A DNA stretch of 64,000 bases from Gonapodya sp. JEL0774. Taxonomy: Eukaryota > Monoblepharomycota > Monoblepharidomycetes > Monoblepharidales > Gonapodyaceae. The first letter of the stretch is position 1, and every line of letters begins with the position of its first letter. Location of the stretch: NCBI GenBank assembly GCA_027604505.1, contig JADIIX010000110.1, positions 1 to 64,000 on the forward strand, written 5' to 3'. A program made the translations under genes and the position numbers. Below are positions 54,428-64,000 of this stretch, in pieces. Below the pieces are notes generated by a model. That model saw only the letters and a list, made by a program, of their open reading frames with translations, made no database searches and had not been told where the DNA came from.

Positions 54428-55803
54428 TTGAGCAGGATATCGATAGTCAAGGACACATCAAAAGGTACATTCCGCATCATCACAGATTGCAGTAAGCCAG
54501 AGGGGCTAGCCCCCAACACTCGGTGTGTGGAAGCAGCAGTTGCCTATGAGAGGCACGACGTCTTGCGTCATGCTATTTTCGAGGCCGGTTGCAGCTGCCT
54601 CATTTCTGTTCGGGACATTTCAGCTGCTTACTGTCATGTTCACATTCACCCGGATGAGTACCTGTATTATTTCATTTTTCACCCTTCTTTTGGTTACTAT
54701 GTGGACCCTCGCTTGTCGTTTGGTATTTGCAAGGCATGCTTCACTTTTTCGGCAATTGGGAGGGTTATTTGGTTGATTTTGCGTTTGAACTACAGCGTTA
54801 CTTGGACTTTCATCTACTTGGATGATTTCCTTAATGTCCATTGTTCCCGTCCCTCTGCCTTGGCGGAGTTCCATATCCTTGGCGAGACTTTAGCTTTGCT
54901 CGGCTTGCCTCCTAACATCCCAAGGACCAACCTCCGAGCACTCAGGCACAGATCCTTGGTTTTGTCTACGACACTGCAGCACGGACCATCACACTCCTGG
55001 CTGGTTGTCACTCCCTTGTTCTCGATCTTCTCCACACCACTCTTGCTTAGTCCAAGGTGACTTGGCAACACCTCGAGCGTCTGCTTGGGTACCTTTCGCA
55101 TATCTCTGACATTGTCTACAGTGGCCACACCTTTGTTCAGCGCTTCATTGACCTCGCCACCAGTCTGCGCCGCCTGTTCCATGAAGTTCGCCTCACTGTG
55201 GACACTCGACGGGACCTCCAGTGGTGGATCAATTACTTGCCAGGTTCTCAGGGTGCCTGACCATTGTACAATCTTTCTCGCCCCTGGGCGGCAGGTGTGT
55301 TGCAGAGAGACACTGCTACGTCAGCTGGCTTTGGCTGGGTATAGCCCAAGTCATCTGGCAGTTCTCTGGACTCAAGTGGGACCCAATGGCTGAGGGGAAT
55401 TCACAACTCGGGATCCTCTCAACTTCACACGGTTGCCTCCCCCACGCCTCCCCATAGGGGTGAGGTATCTGGGTACTTATGTGCATGCAATTCAGTCACT
55501 GACTCTCTGCCTCCCTCTGTCCCTCTTTCTCCTATGATTGTCTGGCGTGGCAAGTACACGGGCCGGTGCACAGCTGACTTCCACTCTGGCTGGTTTCATG
55601 CTTACCTGGATGGAGCAAACATCAACATTCTCGAGTTGGTTTGTATCCATTTGGCAATCTCCGATCTGGTCCCCTCTCTCGCTGGAATGTGGATCTGGGT
55701 GCAAACAGATTTGGGAGTTGCACAGGCGTGGATCAACACAGGCATAGCACAGAGTGACCCTCATGCAATGGACCTTTTGCGCAATCTCTTCTACTTATCT
55801 GCC
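54428..55803 (+). pseudogene. Reverse transcriptase and RNase H-like region (retroelement)
   Basis: RT motifs: GTFRIITDCSKPEGL, SVRDISAAYCHVHIHPDEYL, LSFGICKACFTFSAIG and the catalytic FIYLDDFLN. After a stop near 55060 the frame continues in pieces. From about 55534 an RNase H-like part has TADFHSGWFHAYLDGANI, NILELVCIHLAISDL and WVQTDLGVAQAWINTG. It is broken into at least three frames, so inactive. Confidence 0.75.
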
Positions 55804-55997
55804 TGATACAGTTTCCATGTCTCCGCTGTGCATCTTGCGGGCGGATAACTCCCTGGCGGTTCTCAGAGTTTGCTGACTGTTGGTTTACTGCTTCCCCATT
55901 CCCTTTGTCCCTCAACCCAGCAGCCGAGTTTGGTGACGAGTCTGCCTTCTTTGCGACCTCCACAGCATCCTCATAGAAGACGCATCTCCACTCCTAC

Positions 55998-56864
55998 ATG
56001 CAGTTTTTTGTCCACTTTGCCATTCTCCCCGCCCTTCCAGCCCCTCTCCTTGCTGTCTGGTTGTGGGTCTTGCTCCTCTCTTGTTCTGTCAAGCCCACGT
56101 CAATCCATGAATACGTTGGCAGGCTCAAGGCGTTTCACCTGCGCCATTGCCTGCCTGCCCCCTGGGTCGGGGACTGGCAGCTTGCTCACTTCCTGAAGGC
56201 AAACCACCCAAGCATGCCGCTGTCCTCTCCATCTCCAAAGACTCCCATCTTCTTGCTGGCCTTGATCGCTCACAACTCGCTGACTCCGTCCTGTGGCCTC
56301 TATCGCAAGTCCAATCTTGGCGTCAAGTCCGCCAATCTCCAGTGGCAGGCTCTCAACTGGGATGACCTGTGGCTCTCACCCGATAGCTGCGTCCTCTGGT
56401 GCCATGTGTGTGGATCCAAGACTCTCCAGGACTGCTCCTGGGTCATCACTCATCTGCTGGTTGTGATCCCTGGCACACTCATTGATCCAGCCTGTGCCTA
56501 TTTGCACGTTTGTTCCTTCTCCTCTGCAGAGTCCGCTTTGCCTGTCACCTATCACTGGCTCGAGTCCTCCCTTTGTGCCGTTGTCACCCGCACCCGTGTG
56601 GCCCCGTCCTCCGGCATCTCCACCTGGCATAGCTTCCATGCCTTGAGGGCTTCTTTTGCTGTCTGTGTTGGGATGCCTGACAGCTGGATTCAGATTGTTG
56701 GAGATTGGAAATCCAATGTGTTTTTGGTCTACCTCTGGCTCTCCGATCAAGACAAGTTGGCGGAGGTGGAAAGGTTTGCCGCCCAGGCCAGGGGCGCTGG
56801 GGGCAAGTGCGTTGTAGTGCTGGTGGTTTGGGAGAGTGGGTGCTTGGGATGTGGCGCGGAGTGA
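55998..56864 (+). pseudogene. Tyrosine recombinase of the retroelement
   Basis: Frame of 288 codons. Recognisable parts are SIHEYVGRLKAFHLRH and the C-terminal catalytic block STWHSFHALRASFAVCVGMP followed by IVGDWKSNVFLVYLWLS. In active relatives the block reads HSFR, and here the Arg is His. A CGT to CAT change of that kind is what CpG deamination on the other strand would give. The Tyr in VYLWLS fits the nucleophile position. Confidence 0.65.
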
Positions 56865-56990
56865 GATGATGTTGGCGTCTGTGTGTGTGTTTACCTTCGT
56901 GGTACTGGTGTTCTTTCTTTCTTTTCTCTTTTCCCCTCTGTCTCCCCTGTTCTCTCCCTCTCTTAGTGGTGCCCTTGGTGACGGGAGGAG

Positions 56991-57105
56991 CTGGGGGACT
57001 ACCCTCGCCCTCCTGCCCGGTTTTAGCCAGCCTTGTGTTGTATCCCAGTGGCGTTTCCCACTGTTCCCTCCTCCTCTCTCGTGGACCGTGCACTAGGGCG
57101 TGTCT
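56991..57105. repeat. Ngaro-like repeat B1
   Basis: Matches 57281-57430 in order: ctgggggactaccctcg vs ctcagggattacctttg, then ccctcctgcc-ggttt-agccag, cccagtggcgtttccc, actgttccctcctcctctct and cactagggc. Confidence 0.8.
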
Positions 57106-57129
57106 TGGAGCCATGGCCAGACCCAGAGG

Positions 57130-57260
57130 CGGCTGAGGACAGGCCCTGGGCAGGCTTGTCCCCACCTTTCCGTCACTATCGTTGCGGGTGGGATCTGACC
57201 TCTCCCTCACTATTGTCGCAGAGTGGATTGGGTGCCCTCGTGGGTTTTTGTTTTTCTCTG
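57130..57260. repeat. Ngaro-like repeat A2
   Basis: Second copy of A1, lying between the two B copies. Confidence 0.75.
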
Positions 57261-57280
57261 ATGATACAATGGCGGCGTGA

Positions 57281-57430
57281 GGGGCTCAGGGATTACCTTT
57301 GCCCTCCTGCCTGGTTTCAGCCAGTCTTGTCCCCCTCCATCAGCATTGCGTTGTGTCCCAGTGGCGTTTCCCCACTGTTCCCTCCTCCTCTCTAGCGGCT
57401 TGCAGACTGTACACTAGGGCCTGTCTGACC
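57281..57430. repeat. Ngaro-like repeat B2
   Basis: Second copy of B1, with an extra segment ccccctccatcagcattgcg before the shared cccagtggcgtttcc block. Marks the right end of the element. Confidence 0.75.
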
Positions 57431-57577
57431 CTTTTTGGTGCTGTCTCTGGATCGAGAACATGGTCGTCCTCCCAAACTGTAGTGGGGCTGTCACTACGTA
57501 TCAGTCTCAGCCCTGCATGATGGGATGGTGGCCTAGTGATAGGCCTAGAGTGTGGGATGATGTGAAGTGTGATCTAG

Positions 57578-57970
57578 ATGTGCCTTATATACATGTGGAG
57601 GCTGTGGTCATGTGCAAGGTGTCAATACCACAACAGTAGTCTCCTGGCCTGTCCACAAAAGTCGAATTCCGCAAGCAATTGCTCAGTGACTCCCAACACT
57701 CCTGCTCTTCCCATCGAGATACTCCACTGTATTTTCTCGTTCCTCCATCCTGCAAACATATTCAAAGCAGGGGGTGTCTGTAGTGCCTGGCGTGATGCTG
57801 CAAAGACAAAGTACGTTTGTGAAGCCGCATGTGTGGAACCCCTCAATTCCTTGAAAGCCAGCTGTTCAACGTTGAGAGACTTGACAGTGCAGCTTATTTT
57901 CCTGGATGCAAATCTGTTGACAAGTCAGCATGTTGTCAGGAACAGGGAGACAGGAAAAAATGGACATTAG
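57578..57970 (+). pseudogene. F-box fragment
   Basis: One frame contains an F-box helix set: TPALPIEILHCIFSFLHPAN followed by GGVCSAWRDAAK. Downstream sequence (LTVQLIFLDANLLTSQHVV) has no LRR or other substrate domain before the stop at 57970. It is probably a truncated or decayed member of an F-box family, perhaps carried into the repeat island. It is distinct from the F-box gene at 61.6 kb. Confidence 0.55.
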
Positions 57971-58583
57971 GGTGTGGTGGAGGCTGAATCGGAATGGCTT
58001 GGTGATACAGTTGCGATGAGGGAATGCATACCTCAGCTCAAGAAATTGTTCACTACAGGCCTCTGCGGAACCCAGCATCGGACAATCTCGCGTCACCACA
58101 GCATCAACCCAATGTTAAAGATGTCATGGAGGAATTTCATCAGTTCACTGATCATGAAAAAGACTGCTCATTGTTGACATGGCATCACTACAAAGTGCAA
58201 GGATTTGCGGCAGTGTACTAAAATTCCCCGCAACCTGGTGAGACGGGCTGAGAATTTGTGAGGGTTGGGGCAATTGGGAATGTGCAGACAACAATGCCAT
58301 ATGGAGATACTCAGAGGACAAACGAGTCACGCGGAAAATGTGGTGTGATGCTGTTGGTTACTGATTATGGGATTCTTTCAATAAAATCAAAAGTTACTCG
58401 TTGCTTCCATTGCCTCTTGCTGTGATTGGAATGAGCGAGGGAGGCTGCGAGTTTTGCGCAAGGAGCAGAGACACTAGGGAGGTTGCGCACCGCATCTAGT
58501 AATTGTAATTTGCGAAGTGAAAAACAAAATAGCCGAGTGACCTTGCGCACTCAACCCCGCTCCCAACTTAACCAACCACTTTC

Positions 58584-59540
58584 ATGGACAGGGACACCTC
58601 TGACTCCGACGATTCCTTTGCATTCGTTAGCATCGGACTGGAGAGGATCAGGAGAAGGCGCCGATTGTTGCTTGCGGCAAGTCCGCGTCTGCCAGAGCGA
58701 CTGGCGTTCCCTGCAGCACTTTCAGATGCAGACTGTCTTCATTGTTCTAGGTGAGTTGCGACTGCCATCCATAGCTCAGGACTGTGGACGTATTGATTTC
58801 TCACACCAATTACTAGGTTCAAAAAAGCCAACCTATTTCATCTCAAAGTGGCACTCGGGATTCCCAGAACCATCATCCTAGAAAACCAACTTGAATTTCT
58901 TGGAATTGAGGCACTCTGTGTGCTGCTTTGACGTTTTACCTTCCCAAATTGCCTTGCCGACATTGCCCTCACCTTTGGACGCTCTGCAGACAAACTCTCC
59001 CGCATTGTCTCTTATCTTGCAGATGAAATCACACGCAAATCAAAGAAAATTTTGACTTGGGATGCTGAGCGCTGACTCTGGTGCTGCTAAAGCAGTTTTG
59101 CCAGGCCATCCACACTGCTCGGTCGCTGCTTCAAACAGTCTTAGGATTCATCAACAGAACAGAGCGTCAAATAGCGCGACCAACACACCATCAGAGGAAG
59201 TTTTACAGTGGACATAAAGTCAGCATTTGCTGAAGTTTCAAGGAGTGGTCACCCTGGATGGCATTGTCATACATTGATGCAGACCTTTCCTGGGCCCGGA
59301 TCATGACATCACGATTTATAGGCTGAGTGGACTCAATGATATACTTGCACAGCGCGATGAGTGGATGGTTGAGTACAGTTACCTTGTCTACTCTCAAAGT
59401 TTTTCCAGTGGACAGCTTTTGGGCCAAACTACGAGCCATACCAAATCTAAGGAGACCCGGCCTACTTCCCTGGCAACAGCCATCTCGTCGGACCCTGGAA
59501 GCTGCCGCACTTGACACCAGAGTAGCAGCAGTATAACACG
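58584..59540 (+). pseudogene. Harbinger-type (DDE_Tnp4-like) transposase remnant
   Basis: Begins MDRDTSDSDDSFAFVSIGLE and, after a short intron, gives FHLKVALGIPRTIILENQLE and FLGIEALCVLL. In-frame TGA then replaces an expected codon before RFTFPNCLADIALTFGRSAD and LSRIVSYLADEI. Further on, GFINRTERQIARPTHHQRKF leads to YSGHK and LKFQGVV-like sequence, then frames fragment. The LP..I...N......EALCxLLxRxxYPNRLxDLxxxFGRS and IARPxxxQRxxYxGHK words are those of Harbinger nucleases. Several stops make it inactive. Confidence 0.65.
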
Positions 59541-59797
59541 CCAAACAGTGCAGTGAGGGTGTCAATTGAGTGGGCATGGGACAAGCCAGCAACGCTTTTT
59601 GCGTTTTTGAATGACTATTGGACCCTGAAAGTGAAGCTATCACCAGTAGCGTCTTATTATCGTGTAGGCATTTTCTTGGCTAATGTTCATACATGTTTTC
59701 ATGGGTGCAAAACTAGTGAGAAGTTTGGGGTCAATCCCCCCTCAATTGAGACCTATTTGCAAGCATATATGTAACAACTTTATATTGAAATACAATG

Positions 59798-61055
59798 CTA
59801 CTGTTTGTGGCTTACAAAACTTTTAAACATCTCCATTATCATCTGTTGGTTTGTGGTGGCCAACTTCCTCTCCCTCAGCTCCAACTCCTTCATTCTCCTC
59901 TCCTCTGCTTGCCTTGCTATTGCCAAGTATGCTTTCTTCTTGTGGCTGTCCTCCTTCAGCAGTTCCAGGCATCTTTCACGGGCCTCCCCCTTTTCTTCCT
60001 TTTTTTGATGTCGTCTGCTGTCCAATCCTCCTCCTCATCTCCCATTGCTAGCGGGCGCTTCTTGGAGAGTGTTTCCGTGGCGTTCTGTCTGATGTCTGAT
60101 GGGGAAGTCAGCCAACAACACTCCCACTCACCTGCTGCCGGCTTCATGTCACGTTTCCTATCAGCCAATGCATTTTCCTTGTTCTTGGCAAGTTTGGCGT
60201 TGAAGGTGGCTTGCTGTTGTAACACACCTATGTAATTGTGATATCCCAAACCGACCCCCAAAACGGATTGGATCATGTCACTCACCCCGTTGGCATAATC
60301 TTCCACCATCGCATCCAATGCCAACTCCTCCTTGTTCTTGCCTGTGAGCTTTTCAGAAGCTGTGTTCCGCTACTCCCAGGCAATCACGAGGGGCTTGACC
60401 CCGCGATCAGTGTTCTGGTGGGTGACCTTGGTGTACAGCACCAGGTTCTCTCTCCTCATGGCCTCTGCAATGTCCATCAAGCGCTTCCGCATCGTGTCCT
60501 GCTTTCTTGTTGCTTCGAAGGGCAGGATGATGTTGGCATGGCACATGAGGACAAGTGAGGAGGTGTGTTCCAAGTGAACTTTTTGCTGGCGGATATTTTG
60601 ACTGTGGTAGCAGCGGTTCCTGAGTCGATGGGCATTCTTGTAGTGGACGCTTGTTGTTGCGTATCCATGATGATGTTCTGTGCAATTGATTTGAGTCCAC
60701 CATGAATGGCTTTCATGGGGACCTGTGGACGAAGATGAAAAACCACCATATGAATCCTAAGTTACAATAAGAAACTTACCTCCTTCTCTTCTGCTGTCAT
60801 CTTAGTCCACATGTCTCCAATTGTACCTCCAACCATCCTGAATCCATACTCCGGATGATCCTTCATGACCTCCTTCTCCTTCGATTTCCGGAACAAGGCA
60901 AAGCTGGAGGGTGGTGGCTTTGCCTTTTTCTGTGACAATGTGGGTTTGTGTGGGTGGCTGGGTCTCTTTGAAAGAGCTCTGGGCTTGTGTGTTGGTGCTG
61001 ACTCAGTTGGCGCGTTGTCAGGTGCTGGGATGGCATCTGCAACACACAGAGACTG
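59798..61055 (-). pseudogene. HMG-box-like ORF with basic helical tail, probably transposon-associated
   Basis: First recognised exon: Lys/Pro-rich (KPTLSQKKAKPPPSSFALF), then RKSKEKEVMKDHPEYGFRMV and GDMWTKMTAEEKE ahead of a GTAAGT donor at 60773. The pattern resembles an HMG box. The following exon has a frame change near 60590. Later parts are SLVLMCHANIILPFEATRK, MRKRLMDIAEAMRRENLVL, a stop near 60372, and a C-terminal coil (ELELRERKLATTNQQMIMEM). It could be the accessory DNA-binding protein of the adjacent Harbinger-like element or an unrelated host gene in decay. Confidence 0.45.
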
Positions 61056-61099
61056 AGAAAACAAGAAAACGCCACATTACCGTTTTTAGATTGTGATTG

Positions 61100-61613
61100 C
61101 TACTGAGAAATATTTTTCAATTGCGCTCTCACTGTGCAACACCGGGTCATTAGACTCGCTGCTGCACCCCATGAGATTTCCGCTATGATTTGGAACGCGT
61201 GGCACCTCTTCAACAATGTCGTTGGTGGATTAATATGTTTTGAAGCCTATGGAGGACTTTAAGGAATTCATCGCGATGTCTTGGAATGGAGAGTGTGGTC
61301 TGCGGCAGACGAAAACCAAGGGCTGCGTTGCAAGTGACTCATTTGTATTCGTCACAAATTGACTCATGTAATATAATCAGCGTTATCGTACTGCAGCAAT
61401 GTGAAAAAATGAGACCAATCGCATCCGATTTTACGAGTCAAACGAGCAGAGTTTTGTGCTCCCAATTCCGGCTCCAGAATTGGGAGGGCACCAATATTTT
61501 CCCCCGATACCTTGTGTGCACCAAAGTCGTGAAAACGGAATTCTGCGCAACCTCTCTTCTGAGCGGTGCTACAATTATCATGCAATTTTCCCAACAATCC
61601 CCAAACAGCCCCG
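61100..61613. other. Intergenic region right of the repeat island
   Basis: No gene recognised. Base composition returns to the CpG-containing type of the flanking host genes. Confidence 0.5.
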
Positions 61614-63107
61614 ATGGCTGCTGCGAAGCCATCTCTCACGCAAAACACTTCATCACAATCTGCCGATAAGTTGTTCCCAACTCCTTCCGCCTCAAACCGT
61701 GTTCGTCGATTCTTCGTCCGTCCCACTCAAACCCATGATGCTCGTGAACGGGCACGGAAGCAGTCAGAAAGATCTCACTGGTCTTTTAGATCGTTGTTTA
61801 GCGCTGCGAAAACTGCGGTCGGGAAGATGTTTCGTCCATCCAGGCGTTCGTGGTCTTCGCTCCTCAAGCAACAGACTTCCCCCCCACGTGTCTCACCAGA
61901 TGCCCCACCTCTGGACCGAGTACCTGTGAGAACTGCTCGATTTTACTTTCGGCACCCTATTCATCTCCGATGTGGTTTCAGTGCTCCGCGACGGAAACCT
62001 GTGATTCCCCGGAACCGCCGCCATCAGTCTCTGACATGAACAGCTCCTTCACCGTCGTTGAAACCGCTTCTGTATCTACCTCTCTGAAATGTTCAATTCG
62101 GGATTCAGAAGACCATCTCGCGGATCAGGCGAATCACGGGGATCACGTGGAATGTTATCTCAAACTCGGGAGTGATGTTCTGATTGAAGCACCGGTACGT
62201 CTTCACATCTTACACCGTTCTTCTTCTTCATAGCTAAGACGTACTATAAGAGCAGTCCGTTTTCGTGACAAAACTGTGGGCATCGCGACTCCCTCCGGAA
62301 ATACTGGAAATAATATTTCGGCACATTCCCCTCTGTGAACGCTACTCCACTTTACGATACGTCTGCTCTTCGTGGCGTAGTTTTGTTATGGGTCTCGACG
62401 GTATACCCGCCAATATCAACATTCAAATCGTCAACGGATTCGCCAAACCTTCGCCTGTCGATCTCAAGGCTATGAAATTCGGTTTCAACATCGTGACTTC
62501 AAAACATAAACTCTTCGCGCACGACGGCTCTCCCATTCCACGGCACATGTACAAGCTCCAAATCGAGTACCACGAGTACTACCCAGTCCACCTTAGTCCG
62601 AGAGAGCTCGAGCGCCAATGGATCCCGAAAGACGATCTCTCCAAACCATTATATCGCGTGCCTTATCATATCGTCGATCTCGAGAACGAGGCCTGTACGT
62701 TTCTACGTTATGGGGATCCGAACTTTCCACTCCGGGCCGGAGAATGTGTTGCATGCGGACTTGTTGCCTGTCTCCGTTTATATTACAAGGAACCAGAACC
62801 TGGTGAATCAGCCGTGTGGACGGTTCAGGATCTTCAGGAGTTAGCCCTTCGTGCACTCGAGAAGGAATTTGGACAACATGTTTTGGGGCGCTTGTGTGAG
62901 ATTGGCATGCCAGACTGGAACAATCCGCAAATGTTGTTGGACATTGCGTTTTTTACAACAACTGCTGTTGAGATAGGTAGTTCGGGGCACTATGATTACT
63001 TGGACAAACATTGGAGGCGGTCAGGAGCGATTGATGGTATCACATATGAAATGTGGAGTAACCACCCAGTACAGAAGTACAGAAGGAATCAAACAATTGA
63101 AGAATAA
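61614..63107 (+). CDS. F-box protein
   Basis: Three exons with clean GT-AG and phase: 61614-61925, 61982-62194, 62256-63107, 458 residues. N-terminal 100 residues are basic and Ser/Arg-rich (MAAAKPSLTQNTSSQSADKL; RRFFVRPTQTHDARERARK). The middle is acidic/Ser-rich. Exon 3 opens with an F-box: ASRLPPEILEIIFRHIPLCE, then STLRYVCSSWRSFV. The rest (IVNGFAKPSPVDLKAMKFGF, EYYPVHLSPRELERQWIPKD) is a globular domain I do not recognise, common in fungal F-box expansions. It presumably recruits an unknown substrate to an SCF ubiquitin ligase; that role is inferred from the F-box alone. Confidence 0.75.
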
Positions 63108-63283
63108 TATGAGATTATCTTGTAGAGTGGACGGTCAAGCCTGACCGCCCCGACCAAATCTGTCTACAGCGTTTGAATTTCGGATCGATGGAGACCCGGA
63201 GCAGTCAAGCTAGTACCAGGTACTTGAGAAGTGGATTTTCCGTGGTCGAGGAGCTCAAATCGATGTGATTTCTATCTGTGGCC

Positions 63284-64000
63284 ATGTGCAACTTCAGCCT
63301 CAAAATACCCAGCACTGTCACGATCAGAGAGGATATCGTGCGAGGCTTGATTCGCAAGCTTGTACTGGTTCAATTTACGAGATATCTCTTTCATCATCCC
63401 GAAGCAGGACACGAAGCACGACTACGCCCAGCATATGAGAAAAGGTTCTATGAGGTCGTTTCCCGGATCATCCAAGAACAACTTCCGAAATCTATGACTG
63501 ACATTGAAAAGGATCAACTATTGAACGCTAAATATGAATACTTGAAACGCCTCGATGCCTATCGTGAGGCCAAACCTGGTCCTGACCCCACAACCCGTAC
63601 GAATTAGGCTTCGACATGCTCACAGAACACGCAATAGTGCTTTGAAGCATAGAGTCTGTATGAACCCGTTTCCATTTGCCAACAACAAGGACGTGCTGCA
63701 GTACTACCCTCTCTCTGATCAAATCGATGCCCATTTCCAACACTGGGTTCGCCCCAATGAATTGAACTCCGACCTTCCCCCACCAAAGAAGAAGCTCATT
63801 GCCTACACTATGGATCAGCTGAGAAATGAAAAATCATACCAAGGTGTCCATAGTGCTGACATTGGAGTTGACGAGGATAAATTAGACAAGGATTGGGAGA
63901 CAGAGTATCTTCCAATACGGACGCTGTTGCTCTTCTGGTGAGTACATCACCCAAACGCCACTGTGATTCTAATTGAGCAGGTCACCCTTAAAGGTGGAAG
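63284..64000 (+). CDS. Unrecognised gene, 3' partial at window edge
   Basis: A first frame from MCNFSLKIPSTVTIREDIVR contains a helical stretch (RGLIRKLVLVQFTRYLFHHP; YEKRFYEVVSRIIQEQLPKS) and ends at 63607. A second frame from about 63610 (MNPFPFANNKDVLQYYPLSD at 63660) continues with HFQHWVRPNELNSDLPPPKK to 63939, where GGTGAGTA looks like a splice donor. The two frames overlap in a way that could mean one gene with a short intron near 63600, or a frameshift. No family is recognised. Confidence 0.4.

Larger units (their letters stand above)
52615..57430 (+). mobile_element. Decayed DIRS/Ngaro-like tyrosine-recombinase retrotransposon
   Basis: Order of parts: repeat A1, gag-like frame with a zinc knuckle, reverse transcriptase with YLDD, RNase H-like frame, tyrosine recombinase, then repeats B1-A2-B2. 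This split direct-repeat layout is the hallmark of Ngaro elements of the DIRS order (family knowledge). There is no LTR pair and no DDE integrase. Reading frames are broken by several stops and shifts, so the copy is presumably dead. Outer limits are set by the repeats and may be off by tens of bases. Confidence 0.8.

Noticed and set aside
1-64000. CRISPR arrays, bacterial operons, Shine-Dalgarno sites, riboswitches
   Set aside because: The window is intron-rich eukaryotic nuclear DNA. No spaced direct-repeat array was seen, and the repeats present are tandem or transposon-derived.

Overview
The window is nuclear DNA of an early-diverging, probably zoosporic, fungus (chytrid or monoblepharid grade). 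That placement is inferred from gene content: a NoxR/p67phox-type oxidase regulator, a chromodomain SUV39 methyltransferase, an OCRL-type phosphatase with PH, ASH and RhoGAP parts, a fungal RGS protein, pyruvate formate-lyase with its activase, a fused nitrile hydratase and a DIRS/Ngaro-type retroelement. Genes are closely packed on both strands and carry many short GT-AG introns. Three 10-N gaps (16746, 33716, 51356) sit in or beside poly-G/poly-C tracts, as expected of a draft assembly.

Layout. 0.5-5 kb: NoxR-like protein with a very large Pro/acidic insertion. 5-11 kb: MoaB/CinA-domain protein, secreted Kelch protein and a GPI-type surface protein. 10.9-18.1 kb: GINS subunit PSF1, an unresolved small gene, an FKBP-TPR immunophilin and NAD-type malic enzyme. 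18.5-28.2 kb: OCRL-like 5-phosphatase, a coiled-coil protein, the beta-alpha fused cobalt-type nitrile hydratase and a GT8 glycosyltransferase. 28.4-32.3 kb: SUV39 and an At4g15545-like coiled-coil protein, perhaps split over two entries. 32.7-41.1 kb: divergent PFL activase and PFL. 41.4-50.5 kb: RGS protein, cytochrome b2 L-lactate dehydrogenase, Thg1 and NOC3. 51-61 kb: repeat territory with a decayed Ngaro-like retrotransposon (split repeats A1...B1-A2-B2 visible), an F-box fragment, a dead Harbinger-type transposase and an HMG-like ORF. 61.6-64 kb: an F-box gene and an unrecognised gene running off the end.

Together: malic enzyme, PFL with its activase, and cytochrome b2 all act around pyruvate, so the window holds the core of a facultatively fermentative pyruvate node. 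The most notable observations are (1) the nitrile hydratase gene, in which two separate tandem duplications straddle splice sites, one of which appears to have created a 74-nt intron by the AGGT-duplication route; (2) an abrupt loss of CpG inside NOC3, starting at one exon edge and running toward the transposon island, which reads like a fossil of DNA methylation; and (3) the divergent PFL/PFL-activase pair sharing one promoter region.
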